Shown: in pieces, positions 9,720 to 20,544 of the stretch
Layout: each line of letters starts with the position of its first letter
Numbering within the stretch: the first letter of the stretch is position 1
Source: Heligmosomoides polygyrus polygyrus
Lineage: Eukaryota > Nematoda > Chromadorea > Rhabditida > Heligmosomidae
Assembly (NCBI GenBank): GCA_947396885.1
Contig: OX377204.1
Location: 5,766,001 to 5,830,000, forward strand
DNA: 64,000 nt
Direction: 5' to 3'
Notes under the pieces: generated by a model
The model's database searches: none
The model's input: only the letters and a program-made list of their open reading frames with translations
Told to the model about the DNA's origin: nothing
Made by a program: the position numbers and the translations under genes

Positions 9720-10470
9720 TCATGTAGACACCATTTTTAGTTACCACAGTAGACCGCCTAACGGGTAGGAGGTCCGCGATCCTCTTCCCAGAACTGTGAT
9801 GATCGGGAGCCAAAGAAGTCGGAGACCGCCCGACTTATGTCTTCAAATTTTGTGAAACATTGCATGACCGCGAATGCCTATATGGAACGAAACAAGTGGT
9901 AATCTGAGAGGGCTATGTCAGTAGAATATGAGGATGAGGATGGTCTCTCAACCGAGCTTTTTTCTCCTTGGCCGCATAAGATCTGCAGTCTTGCGCGAAG
10001 GCCGTCTCATCCGCTTTTCCCAAAGGGCTTCTGCATGTTTCTGGAGCTGAGTGGCGTAGCCGACAGCGGTGATCGTGTATCCTTGCGGGAGCAGCTCGTG
10101 CAGCAATTCCTTTTTCCCTGTCCCAGGAGCAGCTTAGAGGAAACTTCTTGAGGTGCAGTTTGGCTTTTCCCGCCAAGGCGGCTCTTTTCCTCGAGATAGC
10201 CAAACGGTACGGTGTGCATTGGAGTCTTTGATAATCAAGCTCTCATCTACGGGAACCAGGTTTTCCAGAATCTCCTTGAGGCGAGCGGAGTAGGAGAGAC
10301 TGGCAGATGGATACGCGAGGCGGGGTTGTTGATTCAGCGCTTTTTGGTGGCTGATGGCTTGGGGCGGATGCCGACCGTCGATTGTGTATCTTATATCATC
10401 ATATCTTTTATGTCATTGTAAGGCATGCATTCATTGGGCCCAGGGAGCCATACTGTTTAGAGATGGTCCT
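9720..10470 (-). mobile_element. Degenerate mariner (catalytic half)
   Basis: The minus strand, with shifts, reads HRTVWLSRGKEPPWR, then ELLPQGYTITAVGYATQLQK, then DIALSDYHLFRSI (third catalytic D), then FEDISRAVSDFF and SSQFWEEDRGPPTR. All are colinear with mariner transposases, and the wording is close to the copy at 56448. No terminal repeats could be assigned. Frameshifts and stops make it inactive. Confidence 0.7.
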
Positions 10471-11160
10471 ACTCATAGAACGCGCTACATCTAATTTTCA
10501 CCTGGTTTAGGCTAAAACAAGAATGTCCCTTTATGAGCTGAAGAAGTCGTTGGGTTACCTTGCTCACAAGGAAAGTATCCAGACAGAGTTTAAATCTCTT
10601 TCAGTAAGCTATGCTTCCAGCCAATGTTTTTAAGACCTATTTTTAGTAAAGTCCAGAGATGACACGCCTTCGTACATTGATACTTTGATCGATACAAAAT
10701 ATCTGAAAAACTGCGCTGCTATACACTGAGTACGCGCTCCGATGCTAAAAATGCGCTCCGATGGTACAAGGCACCCTATTCACCCCTGCCATCACCGCTT
10801 TCCCAGAATCCTATCGCTGACGACGTCGACGGTACCGACTACGTTGCTGACAACAGGCGACGGCGACGCGCCGCCGAAGTATAACATAGACCTTGTTGGC
10901 TGCACCAATTTTAGCAAGGCGAGTACCTCACGGTTCTCGCTCCTATAAAGGTTACATTTTCAAACGTAGCACAAAGAAAAATCAAGAGAAGTATCTGACA
11001 AGTGAAGCCCATGAACTTTACCCAAAGGTTCTTAACGAGACTTATGTGATGGTGCTGGGCATGGCGAGGACCAAAGGAGTGTTTTCCGTTTTGGCTGCAC
11101 TACTGGGTGGTTCAAAAATAACGAAAAATTCTCGCTGTTTAATCCCATGTGATTGCCGGT
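10471..11160. other. Intron sequence, nothing assigned
   Basis: Two overlapping + ORFs near 10742-11204 have no motif or splice context that I can support. No transposon boundary was found. Confidence 0.35.
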
Positions 11161-11167
11161 ATGCCAT

Positions 11168-11236
11168 ACACCAGCTGTGCCGTGTTGGCTGCCCGAGTAG
11201 GTAGTACTGGTAAGCAAGAGGTAGGAGGTTTGGATC
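11168..11236 (+). other. tRNA-like module
   Basis: TGGCTGCCCGAGTAGGTAGT (A-box-like) is followed by AGGTTTGGATCCAG (B-box-like) at tRNA-like distance. No acceptor stem was found. Confidence 0.35.
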
Positions 11237-11649
11237 CAGACCAAATTGCTTTAACGACTTTGCACCTTCTGCCACTACCATGAAATTATATAAATTTTTT
11301 CTTTTTTTTTCGCACGATTGTAAACCATTCCGTCTTGCACACTCCATGCATGAGTGTGTGTGTGTTAAAGGAGGTGTGATTGCGCAGAAACTGTGACCAA
11401 CTGTTTGTTTTGTTGCCATTATTATTTCGAATGGATGAACATTTCGAAAGAGCCTGTCCGAGGGAGAGAATTCTTGCAAAGGAATGAGTTTTTTAAAGAT
11501 TCATTAATGCGAGCTTTAGTTACCCACGTCAAGGCTAAGAATATATCCCTCAATGTTCCTGAAACATAGCAAGACAGTGCATACTAGACTCAAGCTCTAT
11601 TAATCGGGCCGAATGATTGTTCGAGCGATTTGGAACAATTAATCGCTCG

Positions 11650-11880
11650 ATTACTCGAAAATCGTAAATCATTGTTGTTCGGTCATCAATCGAAATCGTA
11701 TTTCGCGAAATTCCATTATTCTAACAATAATCGAAATCGACTTTCGCGAAAAACCGTTATTCGAACATTGTTCGAAATCGTCTTTCGCGGAAAACCATTA
11801 TTCGATCATTGCTCGAAATCGACTTTCCCGGATAACCATTATTCGGACATTGTTCGAAATCGAAGATAGGAAGACGGTGT
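11650..11880. repeat. TTCGAA-rich minisatellite, 41-bp period
   Basis: The landmark CGAAATCG recurs at 11691, 11732, 11773, 11814 and 11855, exactly 41 bp apart. Units resemble ACTTTCGCGAAAAACCGTTA + TTCGAACATTGTT with point changes. The same period and related units occur at 16190-16365 and, with 42 bp, at 51040 and 55400. Confidence 0.85.
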
Positions 11881-12269
11881 ACGAACATCGCACGAAATGG
11901 AAGGTGGCGAAAAAGCATTGTTCGAATATTGTTCCTAATCGAACAATGCTCGAACAATATCAAGAGTAGGCCGCTTGACTATGGTTCGTCTTCGTTCCCC
12001 GAAAAACCCGCGTTCAAACTCGCTCCGCTTCTGCGCCTACGGTAATTGGCGGGAATGATCTGCGATTTCTTTTCGAGGATTCTGGCGGACGACTCTTGAC
12101 ACTGTTCGATTTCGGTCAATATTCGAACAATTTTTTCGCGATCGTCAGTCTGCGATTTCACTTGGAGTGTTTTAATTTGAAAATCGCGAAATTTTGTTCG
12201 AACGTAGTTCGAAATCGAACAATGTTTGAGAACGAGGGATTCCTCATAGTGAATTAGTGGTCGTTTAGG

Positions 12270-12460
12270 TCCCGTTTATACTTCCGACGCCGAGCGACGC
12301 GACGGCATGTGAATTGCTCGAAATATAAACGACGCCTTAGTGTGCGCGCGGGGCGCGACGCGATGCCATGTGTAGTGGTCGAATTGATCAATCGCGTCGC
12401 TCGATCAATTTGGCCACTACGCATGCATCGCGTCGCGCGTCGCTTGCACACTAAATCACC
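12270..12460. repeat. GC-rich palindromic MITE-like element
   Basis: Two hairpins lie side by side. The first pairs CGTTTATACTTCCGAC with CTCGAAATATAAACG (12272-12334). The second has arms TTAGTGTGC..GCGCGACGCGATGC..GTAGTGGTCGAATT mirrored about a centre near 12394. Another CCC(T/G)TTTA-type end lies near 12465. No coding potential. Confidence 0.6.
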
Positions 12461-13085
12461 CTTTAAACAGGGAGTTCAAATTAAGGGGTGGTCAATTGGA
12501 GGAAATGCGATATTTTGTTCGTTGCTGTTGAACATACCTATCATGTAAGGGTTCAATTTTTCTAGGTTATTACAATCCCTGAGAGTTCTCGAAAATCTCA
12601 TGAGTATTAAGCAGCGCCCCAAACGCTGTCTAGTCGATGCTGTTCGCGCTATTCTGGTTTTGGGTACTATATCATCTACTGTTGTGTGTAGTTTTCTACG
12701 AATAACCTGTTCGAACAGGTATTCCAATTATTTTCATTCGAATCCGCATACTGAATTTGGAATTTAAAAAATCGCATTTTTTGCATGTAGTCGGATCCTA
12801 ATCTTCATAAAACCACTTTTCGGTTTTGTTTGAATTCGAATACTCGAAAATTGCGGGCATTTGAAACTGTTCCAATATTCGAAAATTTTGTGAGAGCACA
12901 ACTATAGTTGTGCGTCTAGTTGATCCTACACTGGTTGTTGCAACTGATATTAATAAATGATAATAAACTATGACTTGACAAACAAAAGCCTGATTAACGT
13001 CTTCAAGTGATAATATACCATTTTTTGTAAAAGTGATGATGTATTACAAAATACACAAGTATGCATGTGTCAGTGAAATGCTAAC
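12461..13085. other. Intron sequence with TTCGAA-rich patches
   Basis: AT-rich with scattered TTCGAA motifs near 12710-12890, but no regular period. No exon seen. Confidence 0.35.
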
Positions 13086-13089
13086 TTAA

Positions 13090-14886
13090 CACATTGACGA
13101 CAATGCGCGATGTGGGGTGTGGGGCGCGTGGGACAATCGATTTTTTCGGGACCCAGCGCGTACGCAGCATAAATGCTGCGTATTGTCCCACGCGGCCACT
13201 TTTTTGCCACGCCAAAAATGTGGTCTGCGCTTTTCAACTATTTGTGCAATGTTTTGACCCTACTGCTTAGAAAATGAGATTCTTAGCTTTCAGGTAAAAG
13301 ATGCAGCAGAATAACGACCTCGATAACAGCTTTGAAAGGCTGCTTCTAGTAAGCGATCCTGAGGACGATGACAACGGAAGTGGATCGGATCAGTCGTGTT
13401 CTCCCTTAGTAGAAGTTGATACCGAGGATGGCGGATCGGACGACAGCGATTCAGGCGATAATGATGATCCGGATGACGAATGGAAAGAAGTCAGAGTAGG
13501 TCGAGGACATTTCATATTTGAAGACGATGATGCCGGTCCTCATGAGGATGTTCTAACTTGCAAAACTCCGACTGATTTTTACGAGTTATTCATGAAGGAC
13601 ATATGGGAGCTTGTAGTGCGAGAAACGAACAGATATGGCGCAGGCAAGAATTCGAACTGGCTGGACACGGACATTCCGGAGATGAAGCGGTTCATTGGAT
13701 TGTGCCTAAAAATGGGACAAGTACGTCTGCCGTTACTGCGCGACTATTGGAGTACTAGCAGAGAACTGACCGACCTGGACCAGGGCCGGGATTTGTTCGT
13801 GGACAATTGGTACACTGGAATTCTCTCGCCCAAACGTTGATTAGAAGGAGTACGAACCTTGTAGGAACATGCAGACGAAACAGAAAAGGCCTACCGCTCG
13901 ATGTCGTTCGAACAAAACTCAAAAAGGGCCAGAGAATCGCCAGACAGAACGCAGATGGCATTGTTGTAATGAAGTGGAAGGATAAACGTGACATCATCAT
14001 GCTTTCTACTATACACGACGATGGAATAGGATCATCATCGAAACCCCATATGGTAGAAGACTACAACAACGCCAAGCTCTTCGTGGACACTAGCGACCAA
14101 ATGGCCTCCTACAGTCCGTTTGTCAGGAAGACAAGCAAGTGGTACATCCGACTCTTCTTCCACATTGTGACCCAAACTATTATGGTGAATGCATGGAAGC
14201 TGTACCAAGACAACGTTGGCAAAATGCGATTCAATGATTTCAAGAGGAAAATCTTCGTATCTCTTCTATCACAGGATAACGTACGTACAACAAGTCGCCG
14301 TCATCAACTGGAGCGTGCCGGGCCAGCAAAAGTAACGAGGAAACGCTGTCACGGCTGCTACCATACCCTGGCAAAGGACAATGACTCGAGGACCGCATGC
14401 AAGAGGGCTCGCCAAGTAAATACACGCTGCAGTAGATGTCAAATTCATTTTTGTCTAGAATGTTTCAACACCGTTCACACGAAGTGTACTGTCTAGAGAA
14501 GTAACCGAATTATGTTAGTAATGTTTTGTCGAAGCTGTAGAAAAACTTTGATTTAGCCTATCACTTTGTTATGTTCGATCTGATATCATTTCAAGAAGAT
14601 CAGTAAACTCTATCCATCACTCAGTCTAAAAAATGTGTACAGTAACGCGAGGGTATCGTTCCCTATATTATTTGACTTTCCTCGATTTTGACCAAAGTAT
14701 TTCCTTGCCCATGACTGCTAGAGCTTCTTGATGCTATAGTGAATAAGAACACTGAAAAAACCTGATCAAAAAAGCTTCAGTTTGAAAGAAAATCGAGTTG
14801 CAAAGTTACGCAGCAAAAATGCTGCGTATTGTCCCACGCGACCGCTTGCTTACGCAGCATAAATGCTGCGTATTGTCGTCAATGTG
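13090..14886 (+). mobile_element. piggyBac-type transposon, internally deleted
   Basis: TTAA target duplications (13086-13089 and 14887-14890) flank perfect terminal repeats CACATTGACGACAAT. Subterminal copies of TACGCAGCATAAATGCTGCG followed by TATTGTC occur at 13161, 14807 (one change) and 14851. These palindromic 20-mers are good candidates for transposase-binding sites. The element is 1797 bp, shorter than autonomous relatives, because the transposase has lost its middle. Confidence 0.93.
13301..14496 (+). pseudogene. piggyBac transposase with central deletion and frameshift
   Basis: The N-terminus is very acidic (PEDDDNGSGSDQS and on to about residue 85), followed by FYELFMKDIWELVVRETN and MKRFIGLCLKMG.VRLPLLRDYWS, the usual start of the DDE_Tnp_1_7 domain. 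It then jumps to DLFVDNWYTG (second catalytic Asp), so roughly 150-200 residues holding the first catalytic Asp are gone. A frameshift near 13830 leads into NLVGTCRRNRKGLP, MKWKDKRDIIMLSTIHD and LFVDTSDQM (third Asp). The end is a Cys-rich finger (CHGCYHTL...CSRCQIHFCLECF). It cannot make an active enzyme but could supply a DNA-binding C-terminus. Confidence 0.9.
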
Positions 14887-14890
14887 TTAA

Positions 14891-15715
14891 GCTATTTCTG
14901 CGCGCCATTTCAATCAGTTTTGGCATCGCTGAGAGCCCTTTCTTATTGGGTGCTCCGATGGGAATACGGCGTCCCAATTGCAACGAGTCTATGTGCCTGC
15001 GTATTCTAGCAATCCTTTTGCTACGTCGGTTTCGGAAGTTATTGCGTATTGTAGTCGTATGCTAGAGTCTGCGTTTGTGTAGACCGGCACGCCTCTGAAG
15101 ATACGGAAGCATATGGAAGGAGATCCTGCTAAGCGTCGCGTCCGCCGCGGTTGTAGTGCATTAGAAAATGTTCTGCTTTACCATGTGCAGATCAGAGCAA
15201 TTCCTCATTAAACGTGCACTAAAACTGCGGACGAATTGTCGCCGTCGGAAAACGCGCTCTATGAACGTCAAAATCGTCATTCTTTTCAAAACTAACCCAC
15301 GCGCGAAATTCGAACCGCGTACAGTGACGATGCGTAGAAGCACGTATTTTTGTTAAGTTTTGCAAATGGGCTCGAAGGAGGAGGGGTCACCATGCAAGGT
15401 ACATCCCCATAACGCATTTTGTGTTGCGCGAAAATGGAAATGTTATTCAACACCCCTTGTTTTTCCATTGGACTGTGTTGTTATATTTTTTATGTAAATC
15501 GACATTATGGGCCTTCTCACAAGACGGAAAACCACAGACAACAAGGTGCCCCCACCAATTTTTTGACTAGTGTCATCCTTTATCCGTATATTTTTTTTGT
15601 CCGAGCTGGAGAAAGCTGAGCAGGAACAAAGAGCTGATTCTTGAACATAATAGGATAAAAGCTACCTTACAAACCTTGCGGCTTTATGTGTGTGCTTAAG
15701 CAAATATACGCTATA
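14891..15715. other. Intron sequence, nothing assigned
   Basis: A TTCGAA-containing patch near 15290-15340 has a B-box-like inverse, too weak to call. No exon with splice sites was found. Confidence 0.35.
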
Positions 15716-15718
15716 CCC

Positions 15719-15924
15719 GAAGCCGACAAGCACGGCGTGGTCCGCACATCCAGCGTACGGCAACGGCGAAGCCGACGACGGACACTGGCTGAGGAAGCCT
15801 CCCTAGCTAGGTTTGGGCTATGTTCCTAGCGTGCCCGCCCTACCCAAAGCAGGCGAAGCCGGCAAGCCTGGCGTGGCCGGCACGTCCAGCGTACGGCGCC
15901 GGCGAAGCCGGCCACGGACGCTGG
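15719..15924. repeat. Two GC-rich direct repeats of about 70 bp
   Basis: A block starting GAAGCCGACAAGCACGGCGT (15719-15788) recurs as GAAGCCGGCAAGCCTGGCGT (15855-15924), about 136 bp apart, each ending GGAC(A/G)CTGG. The base composition is much richer in GC than the surroundings. Confidence 0.7.
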
Positions 15925-16189
15925 TAATAGAATAATGCGAGGATTTTGTGACATCATCTCACAAATGAAGAACACGTGGCAAATAGCAAATTACGCGTAG
16001 AAGTGAGGAAAATCCCTACTTTTGGTGGCACCTCAGCCCTGGGGAATGTCCACTATTGCGAAAGAAATGACCAAGCATCTTGTTATTCCGGCCTTTTAAT
16101 TATATTGTAAACGATTATTCAGTTGTCTTCCTAAATTCAACTCTTTTCATCCACAAGTGTGGTTTTGCTGTCTTCTTTCGGTTCTCTGT

Positions 16190-16365
16190 GGAACGTGCCT
16201 TCGAAATCGAGTGGTTCGATTGTTCGCTTTTCGAAGACGGCGAAAAATCGTTTTATTCAATTGTTCGATTTTCGAAGGCGGCGAAAAATCGAGTGATTCG
16301 ATAGTTCGCTTTTTGAAGACGGCGAAAAATTGGGTTATTCTATTGTTCGACTTTCGAAAAAAAAT
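16190..16365. repeat. TTCGAA-rich minisatellite, second 41-bp locus
   Basis: Units with TTCGAAGACGGCGAAAAATC begin at 16230, 16271 and about 16312, again 41 bp apart. GCGAAAAAtCGtT and ATTGTTCGA are shared with the 11.7-kb locus, so this is the same family. Confidence 0.75.
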
Positions 16366-16632
16366 AAATGTCGAAAGGCTCAACTCTAGTACATACGTGG
16401 GCTAGAACCGCCCACTAAATTTATACTCCAGTGAAATTTTAGAAAATGTACGACAGCGAGCGAAGAAGTTTTCAAAAATCGTTGAAGAATGACTCATGAG
16501 AAAATTTTTTTTCGCTAGTTTTGCAAAGCAGGGCACATTTTTTTTGGGCAGTTGTAGCGAGTGATCGTTGTAATAAATGTAGGTCATAAGCATTGATTAT
16601 GCCACACAAAAGGATTTTGTTTATGCTTGCAG

Positions 16633-16842
16633 GTCATTTTTTGGATTGTCTTAAAACGTCGCTAATTGCAGATGGCTTCCTTGAGTGTGGCGACGAAGAG
16701 CAGCTCATTGGCGAGACATGCTTTTTCTACGATGTCGAGACACCACACGCCGCGTCTTTGAATTTATGCAAGAAGCTAAGCAGAAAGTATAAATACGAGC
16801 TCCACATAGTCAAGAGTCATTTCGAGCAGAAATGGATTTCAA
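16633..16842 (+). CDS. Exon: C-type-lectin-like domain, first part
   Basis: Acceptor TTATGCTTGCAG, then 210 bases open in phase 1, then donor GTAGGT. The peptide includes DEEQLIGETCFFYDVE, ASLNLCKKLSRKYKYELHIV and KSHFEQKWIS. The pattern C..F......A...C.......L.IV.S..E..W is the opening half of a C-type-lectin-like fold (first beta strand, first helix with Cys, LxxIxSxxE strand). Phases match both the previous exon (9042) and the next (19101). An extracellular or secreted location is inferred. The domain call rests on pattern, not on a search. Confidence 0.7.
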
Positions 16843-16945
16843 GTAGGTCTCCGTTGCAGTTGTTTATTTAAGCCAAAGAGAGGAATCTGTTTGGCTTTAG
16901 AGCCTGTAGCACCAGCTTGAATAAGAAAATTGTTTTCCTAGATTC

Positions 16946-17430
16946 CACGTTTTATTTATTTATTTATTCGTGCCAGTGCAGCCAGAAGATAACAAATGGG
17001 GAATAAATGAGCAAAGGAAAACCGGCATTGCGAAAAATACGTAAAGGCTGAAGAAAATTATAACATAGTATAAGAAAGAGATTTAGTTAACAGCAAAGTA
17101 AGCAAGAAGGGGTGGGAATTTTCTCATGGCCAACTTCTGCTGAGTTAATGCAAGAAGGTGTAAAAAAAACTACTCTCGTGATGAGGCCGACAGCAAAAAA
17201 AACCACCAGTTTGGACGGAAATTCAGCTCGTAAATTTAGCAGGCAGCTATGATACTATGATACGTGAAGACGCCGGAACTGGCTCTGTCTGTGCTCAAAT
17301 AAATGTGGTCAGACAGCTTTCCCCAATTTCCAAGTTGAACGCAAAGCAGCATTGGGAAATAATTAGAGCTGTCCACTGTGAACCGATTACTTTCAACTGA
17401 GGTGGCTCTCGCTTTCAACTGAGGTGGCTC
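16946..17430 (-). mobile_element. Possible minus-strand LINE 3' tail
   Basis: (TTTA)n at 16946-16965 is the inverse of the TAAA tail that ends the CR1-like element at 6523, preceded by CGTGCCAGTG versus CACGTA there. Upstream on the minus strand there is only decayed reading frame without clear motifs. Confidence 0.35.
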
Positions 17431-17630
17431 TCACAAAAACTACCTCGAATCGATAATGAGCTGCACTTTCGGTGTTCAAAAAATATAGAGTGCTAGACAA
17501 TAGTGGTGTTTTTCTCTAACAGAATGGAACAAATCATGAAACAATTCAAATCAGTCTCTTTAAGCCTCAAGTGGCTGGTATCGAGGTAGTAAGTTGTCAC
17601 AACGATGTTTGGTTGCGATCAAAACTTCTA

Positions 17631-17704
17631 GCGCCAGGCGGGACTCGAACCCGCACCTCCCTCTGACCGGGCGGGAATGCTCTACGCCTTTACACCACCG
17701 GCGC
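17631..17704 (-). other. tRNA-like unit (minus arm)
   Basis: On the minus strand GCGCCGG pairs with CTGGCGC as a 7-bp acceptor stem. The T arm is perfect: GCGGG, loop TTCGAGT, CCCGC. The A box reads TGGTGTAAAGGCGTAGAG and the B box GGTTCGAGTCC. The bases between the D and T arms do not form a proper 5-bp anticodon stem, so this is tRNA-derived rather than a functional tRNA. Confidence 0.8.
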
Positions 17705-17841
17705 CGTTTGATCGAACGCAACATCCACACCAAGACCATCAGCTTAACTGGTTCCATGCTGATATCAGCGGCCAGCTCATCCCGGATACGGGTGGGTGCT
17801 GATCGGTCCCACGAGGTGTGGATGTTGCGTTCGACCTAACG

Positions 17842-17915
17842 GCGCCGGTGGTGTAAAGGCGTAGAGCATTACCGCCCGGTCATAGGGAGGTGCGGGTTCG
17901 AGTCCCGCCTGGCGC
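17842..17915 (+). other. tRNA-like unit (plus arm)
   Basis: Same unit as 17631-17704, differing at a few bases in the anticodon region (ACCGCCCGGTCATAGGG versus CCCGCCCGGTCAGAGGG). Both copies retain intact A and B boxes and full acceptor and T stems, which suggests either recent copying or constraint on the promoter. Confidence 0.8.
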
Positions 17916-17947
17916 TAGAAGTTTTGATCGCAACCAAACATCGTTGT

Positions 17948-18440
17948 AAACATGAAACAGTTTTTTGAGCTCCATGCTGAACTGCGCTTCGATGTCGTTC
18001 CAGACTTCCACATTGTTTCAGAGTTCTCTGCGATATTTTTTTATTACAAATATTTTTTCTACCAGCAACATCAAATCCGATTCAAGGTCAGCATTATGAT
18101 CACACTGACATCCAGTTTCGAATATTCGGACCCAGGACATTCGCGTCTGCCGGGGAGCTCTTTCACATCGCTTCTCTTAAAATCGGGAGTTCGCAGGAGT
18201 TGCACAAGCCATCGAACGCTGACTTGAGGTCCTAATCATTCCGAAGAGCTTCGCATGGAAAAAGATGGAACTTCTTCTAGTCAAGCGACGAGAAGTCGAC
18301 GCTAAGCAGGACATGTTCATGGCTCGACCGAATTCTGCCAGATTACCAAAACTCAATTTGCCGTTGCGTTGTTCGCAGTTGCAAGATGTACACCTTGTGT
18401 GATTTTTGAGGAGGCCGGTTTTTCGAACTGTTGGGTGCAG
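17948..18440. other. Intron sequence, nothing assigned
   Basis: An open + frame from 17952 to 18227 has no motif or donor/acceptor pair in register with the lectin-like exons. Confidence 0.35.
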
Positions 18441-18451
18441 AGGATGGCCGA

Positions 18452-18690
18452 GACGCTTCTTCCTACCGAGGCTACTGAATAAATGTTGGACTACACATAA
18501 TCCAACGTACGAGGAAGCCCGTGGAAAACGTTCGCTTCTTCCTAGGGAGGCTACTGAATAAATGTTGGACTAGACATTATCCAACGTACGAGGAAGCCCG
18601 TGGAAAACGTTCGCTTCTTCCTAGGGAGGCTACTGAATAAATGTTGGACTACACATTATCCAACGTACGAGGAAGTCCGTGAAAATTTTT
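18452..18690. repeat. Three tandem copies of a 79-bp unit with an internal hairpin
   Basis: AAATGTTGGA recurs at 18481, 18560 and 18639, 79 bp apart. Within each unit GTTGGA...TCCAAC pair around CTACACATTA, and CTTCTTCCT pairs with AGGAAG. The last copy decays after AGGAAGTCCGTG. Confidence 0.85.
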
Positions 18691-19100
18691 TCCACGGGAT
18701 GGATTCCCATAAGCCGTAATTTATAGCGACATCCACAAATGTCTTTTGAAAGAGCTGGAAAAAACCTACCGAGAGGTATGTATTGCTTTCTTTAAGAGAG
18801 AGTGATTTAGTGCAAAAAGCTTATTTACTTATTTTCGAAACGGAGATTAATTTTGTGATGGCGTACACTTAAACAAAAAAGTCTGGGAATGTTGCAGCAG
18901 TGTCTAGTTGCCCGATTTTTTCCTTATAAGGATTCTCAAAAAGTCTTGAGGGCGCCCGGGGACAAATGGAAAGAATTTTACCTCACCCGCGAACTTTCGT
19001 TAGTTCCGATATTCATAACAAGCCACTCTGACTTTTTCTGTTGATGAATCTTTGATGTGCCATAATAGCAATATGCAGTGCTATAATATACCATTTTCAG

Positions 19101-19181
19101 CCTTCTTCTCGCACCTCGATATGATGTGGGTGGGTAACTCTGACAGCGATATGGATTATCTTGACGTGATAAGATTCGATG
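19101..19181 (+). CDS. Exon: C-type-lectin-like domain, central part
   Basis: Acceptor CCATTTTCAG, 81 open bases, donor GTAAGAAC. Joined to the previous exon it reads WIS-TFFSHLDMMWVGNSDS and ends RFDG. MMWVGNSD...FDG corresponds to the conserved WIG..D......W.DG core of C-type-lectin-like domains. It enters and leaves in phase 1, matching both neighbours. Confidence 0.7.
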
Positions 19182-20358
19182 GTAAGAACTGTTTGTTTGA
19201 TTAAAATAACCTAAAAGCTTAACGTCAAATGAATACTTTCGAAGGACTTAATTTTTGAAGGCAGTTTTTTGTTTCCAACCTGCTGTAAAACAGGTTTTGC
19301 GGTAGATTTGAAAGCAGCTTATTTAGAAAGCAATTAGTAAAAACTATGTTTGACAGACTGAGTGTAGCTATCCTTTCACATTTTTTAGCAATTTATAACT
19401 CTTATAAATTACAAGTGAGGGTTCCGTCACAATAGTCGCAAAAGTCTAATGGTATTTAGAATGCAAATTTCTCCATAAAAGAACCATCAGTCGTGACTGT
19501 TCTGCACAGGTGCAGGATTAAAGCTGTCAGATGTAACTCTTGTGCGTAATGCTTATAAGTTACTGTATTCTTTATAGAACACCGAGTTTTAATACAAATT
19601 GTTGAGCGGGAAAATGGTCTACGAGCTATCAGCTCCATAATGATGTTATGTAAAAATGCTATAGTTGCATTCGAACGAATATATTCGAATAAGTATTCAA
19701 GTAGTCGAATATTCGAATTTCTAACTTTTCGAAATATCGTTTGAATTCAAACATCGAGAAGAAGCCATATTCGAATATTATTTGAAAATCGAATATTTCC
19801 TTCAAGTATCGAATAAACTTCAATTCTCTAAACGTGCTCTTGATTCGAAAAATTGAATAAATAAAAATGTGGCCACTCCAAAATGTGATTATCGATAATT
19901 TAATGAATCCATTGAAATGTGTCCATTGAATTTGAATCCGATGAGAAGGTGATATAATCAAAACGAGTCATGTATAAATGGTGGATTCAACGAATTTATT
20001 TTTGGCAGGTCATACATTGAGGCCTTTGATTATTCCGTTAGTATTTAGCTAGCACTTGTGTTTATGTCAACTCGATAACAAAAAGCACACCTCCTTTGAA
20101 GTGAAGGTAGCTGATGTTTGGTTGATCGGTTTTCAACTGCAGCAAATGTTCTAGCAATACCGTTTATGCGAATCAGCTCCAGATAATCGTCTTCAGCGAA
20201 CTAAAAAATTGCAGGACCAATGAAAATCTTTGCATTTGTAGAACCTCAAAACCTGAAGGTTTATGCTAATGATTTTATAGATCAATTTGTGAACCTCATT
20301 CGTAGAAAATATGAGCGCATGGCCTAGCGTTTCGGATGTTTCTAACGGCCCTATTCAG
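19182..20358. other. Intron with TTCGAA-rich patch
   Basis: Between 19660 and 19870 there is a dense run of TTCGAA/GAATATTC motifs related in composition to the minisatellites but without a clear period. The rest shows no transposon end. Confidence 0.45.
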
Positions 20359-20541
20359 GTAAGGCTCTGTCTGGGATGAATGGCCGCTTCGTTCCACACG
20401 CCTCTACATCCTTCAAATCCTATGTTATCATAACGCGAAAAGGATCTGCTGCAAGAATTCGAGCTGGTTATCTCGCACCAATGGATCCTCAAGCTTACAT
20501 TCCTGTTCTTTGTTCCCGTCCGGCAACACCAAAGGACGAGT
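20359..20541 (+). CDS. Exon: C-type-lectin-like domain, end
   Basis: Acceptor CCCTATTCAG, 183 open bases, donor GTAGGTTTT. The frame continues from the previous exon as GKALSGMNGRFVPHAS, then SYVIITRKGSAARI, ending AYIPVLCSRPATPKDE. YIPVLCSRP fits the closing strand and Cys of a C-type-lectin-like domain. Phases agree on both sides (1 in, 1 out). The usual calcium/sugar residues (EPN or QPD, WND) are not visible, so carbohydrate binding cannot be claimed. Confidence 0.7.
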
Positions 20542-20544
20542 GTA

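Larger units (their letters stand above)
17599..17947. repeat. Near-perfect foldback made of two opposed tRNA-like units
   Basis: Arms 17599-17732 and 17815-17947 are reverse complements with only a few differences. The outer ends are ACAACGATGTTTGGTTGCGA and its inverse, and the inner parts are GCAACATCCACACC / GGTGTGGATGTTGC. Each arm contains a 74-nt tRNA-like unit. The loop is about 80 bases and contains a further ACCATCAGC/GCTGATCGGT pairing. A transcript would form a hairpin of more than 130 bp. Confidence 0.92.

Noticed and set aside
11650..11880. CRISPR-like array
   Set aside because: Units are contiguous 41-bp tandem copies with drifting sequence and no constant repeat alternating with unique spacers; the DNA is eukaryotic.
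17631..17915. Two functional tRNA genes
   Set aside because: Acceptor and T arms are perfect, but the segment between D and T arms does not form a 5-bp anticodon stem with a 7-base loop in either copy, and both units are embedded in a repeat palindrome.
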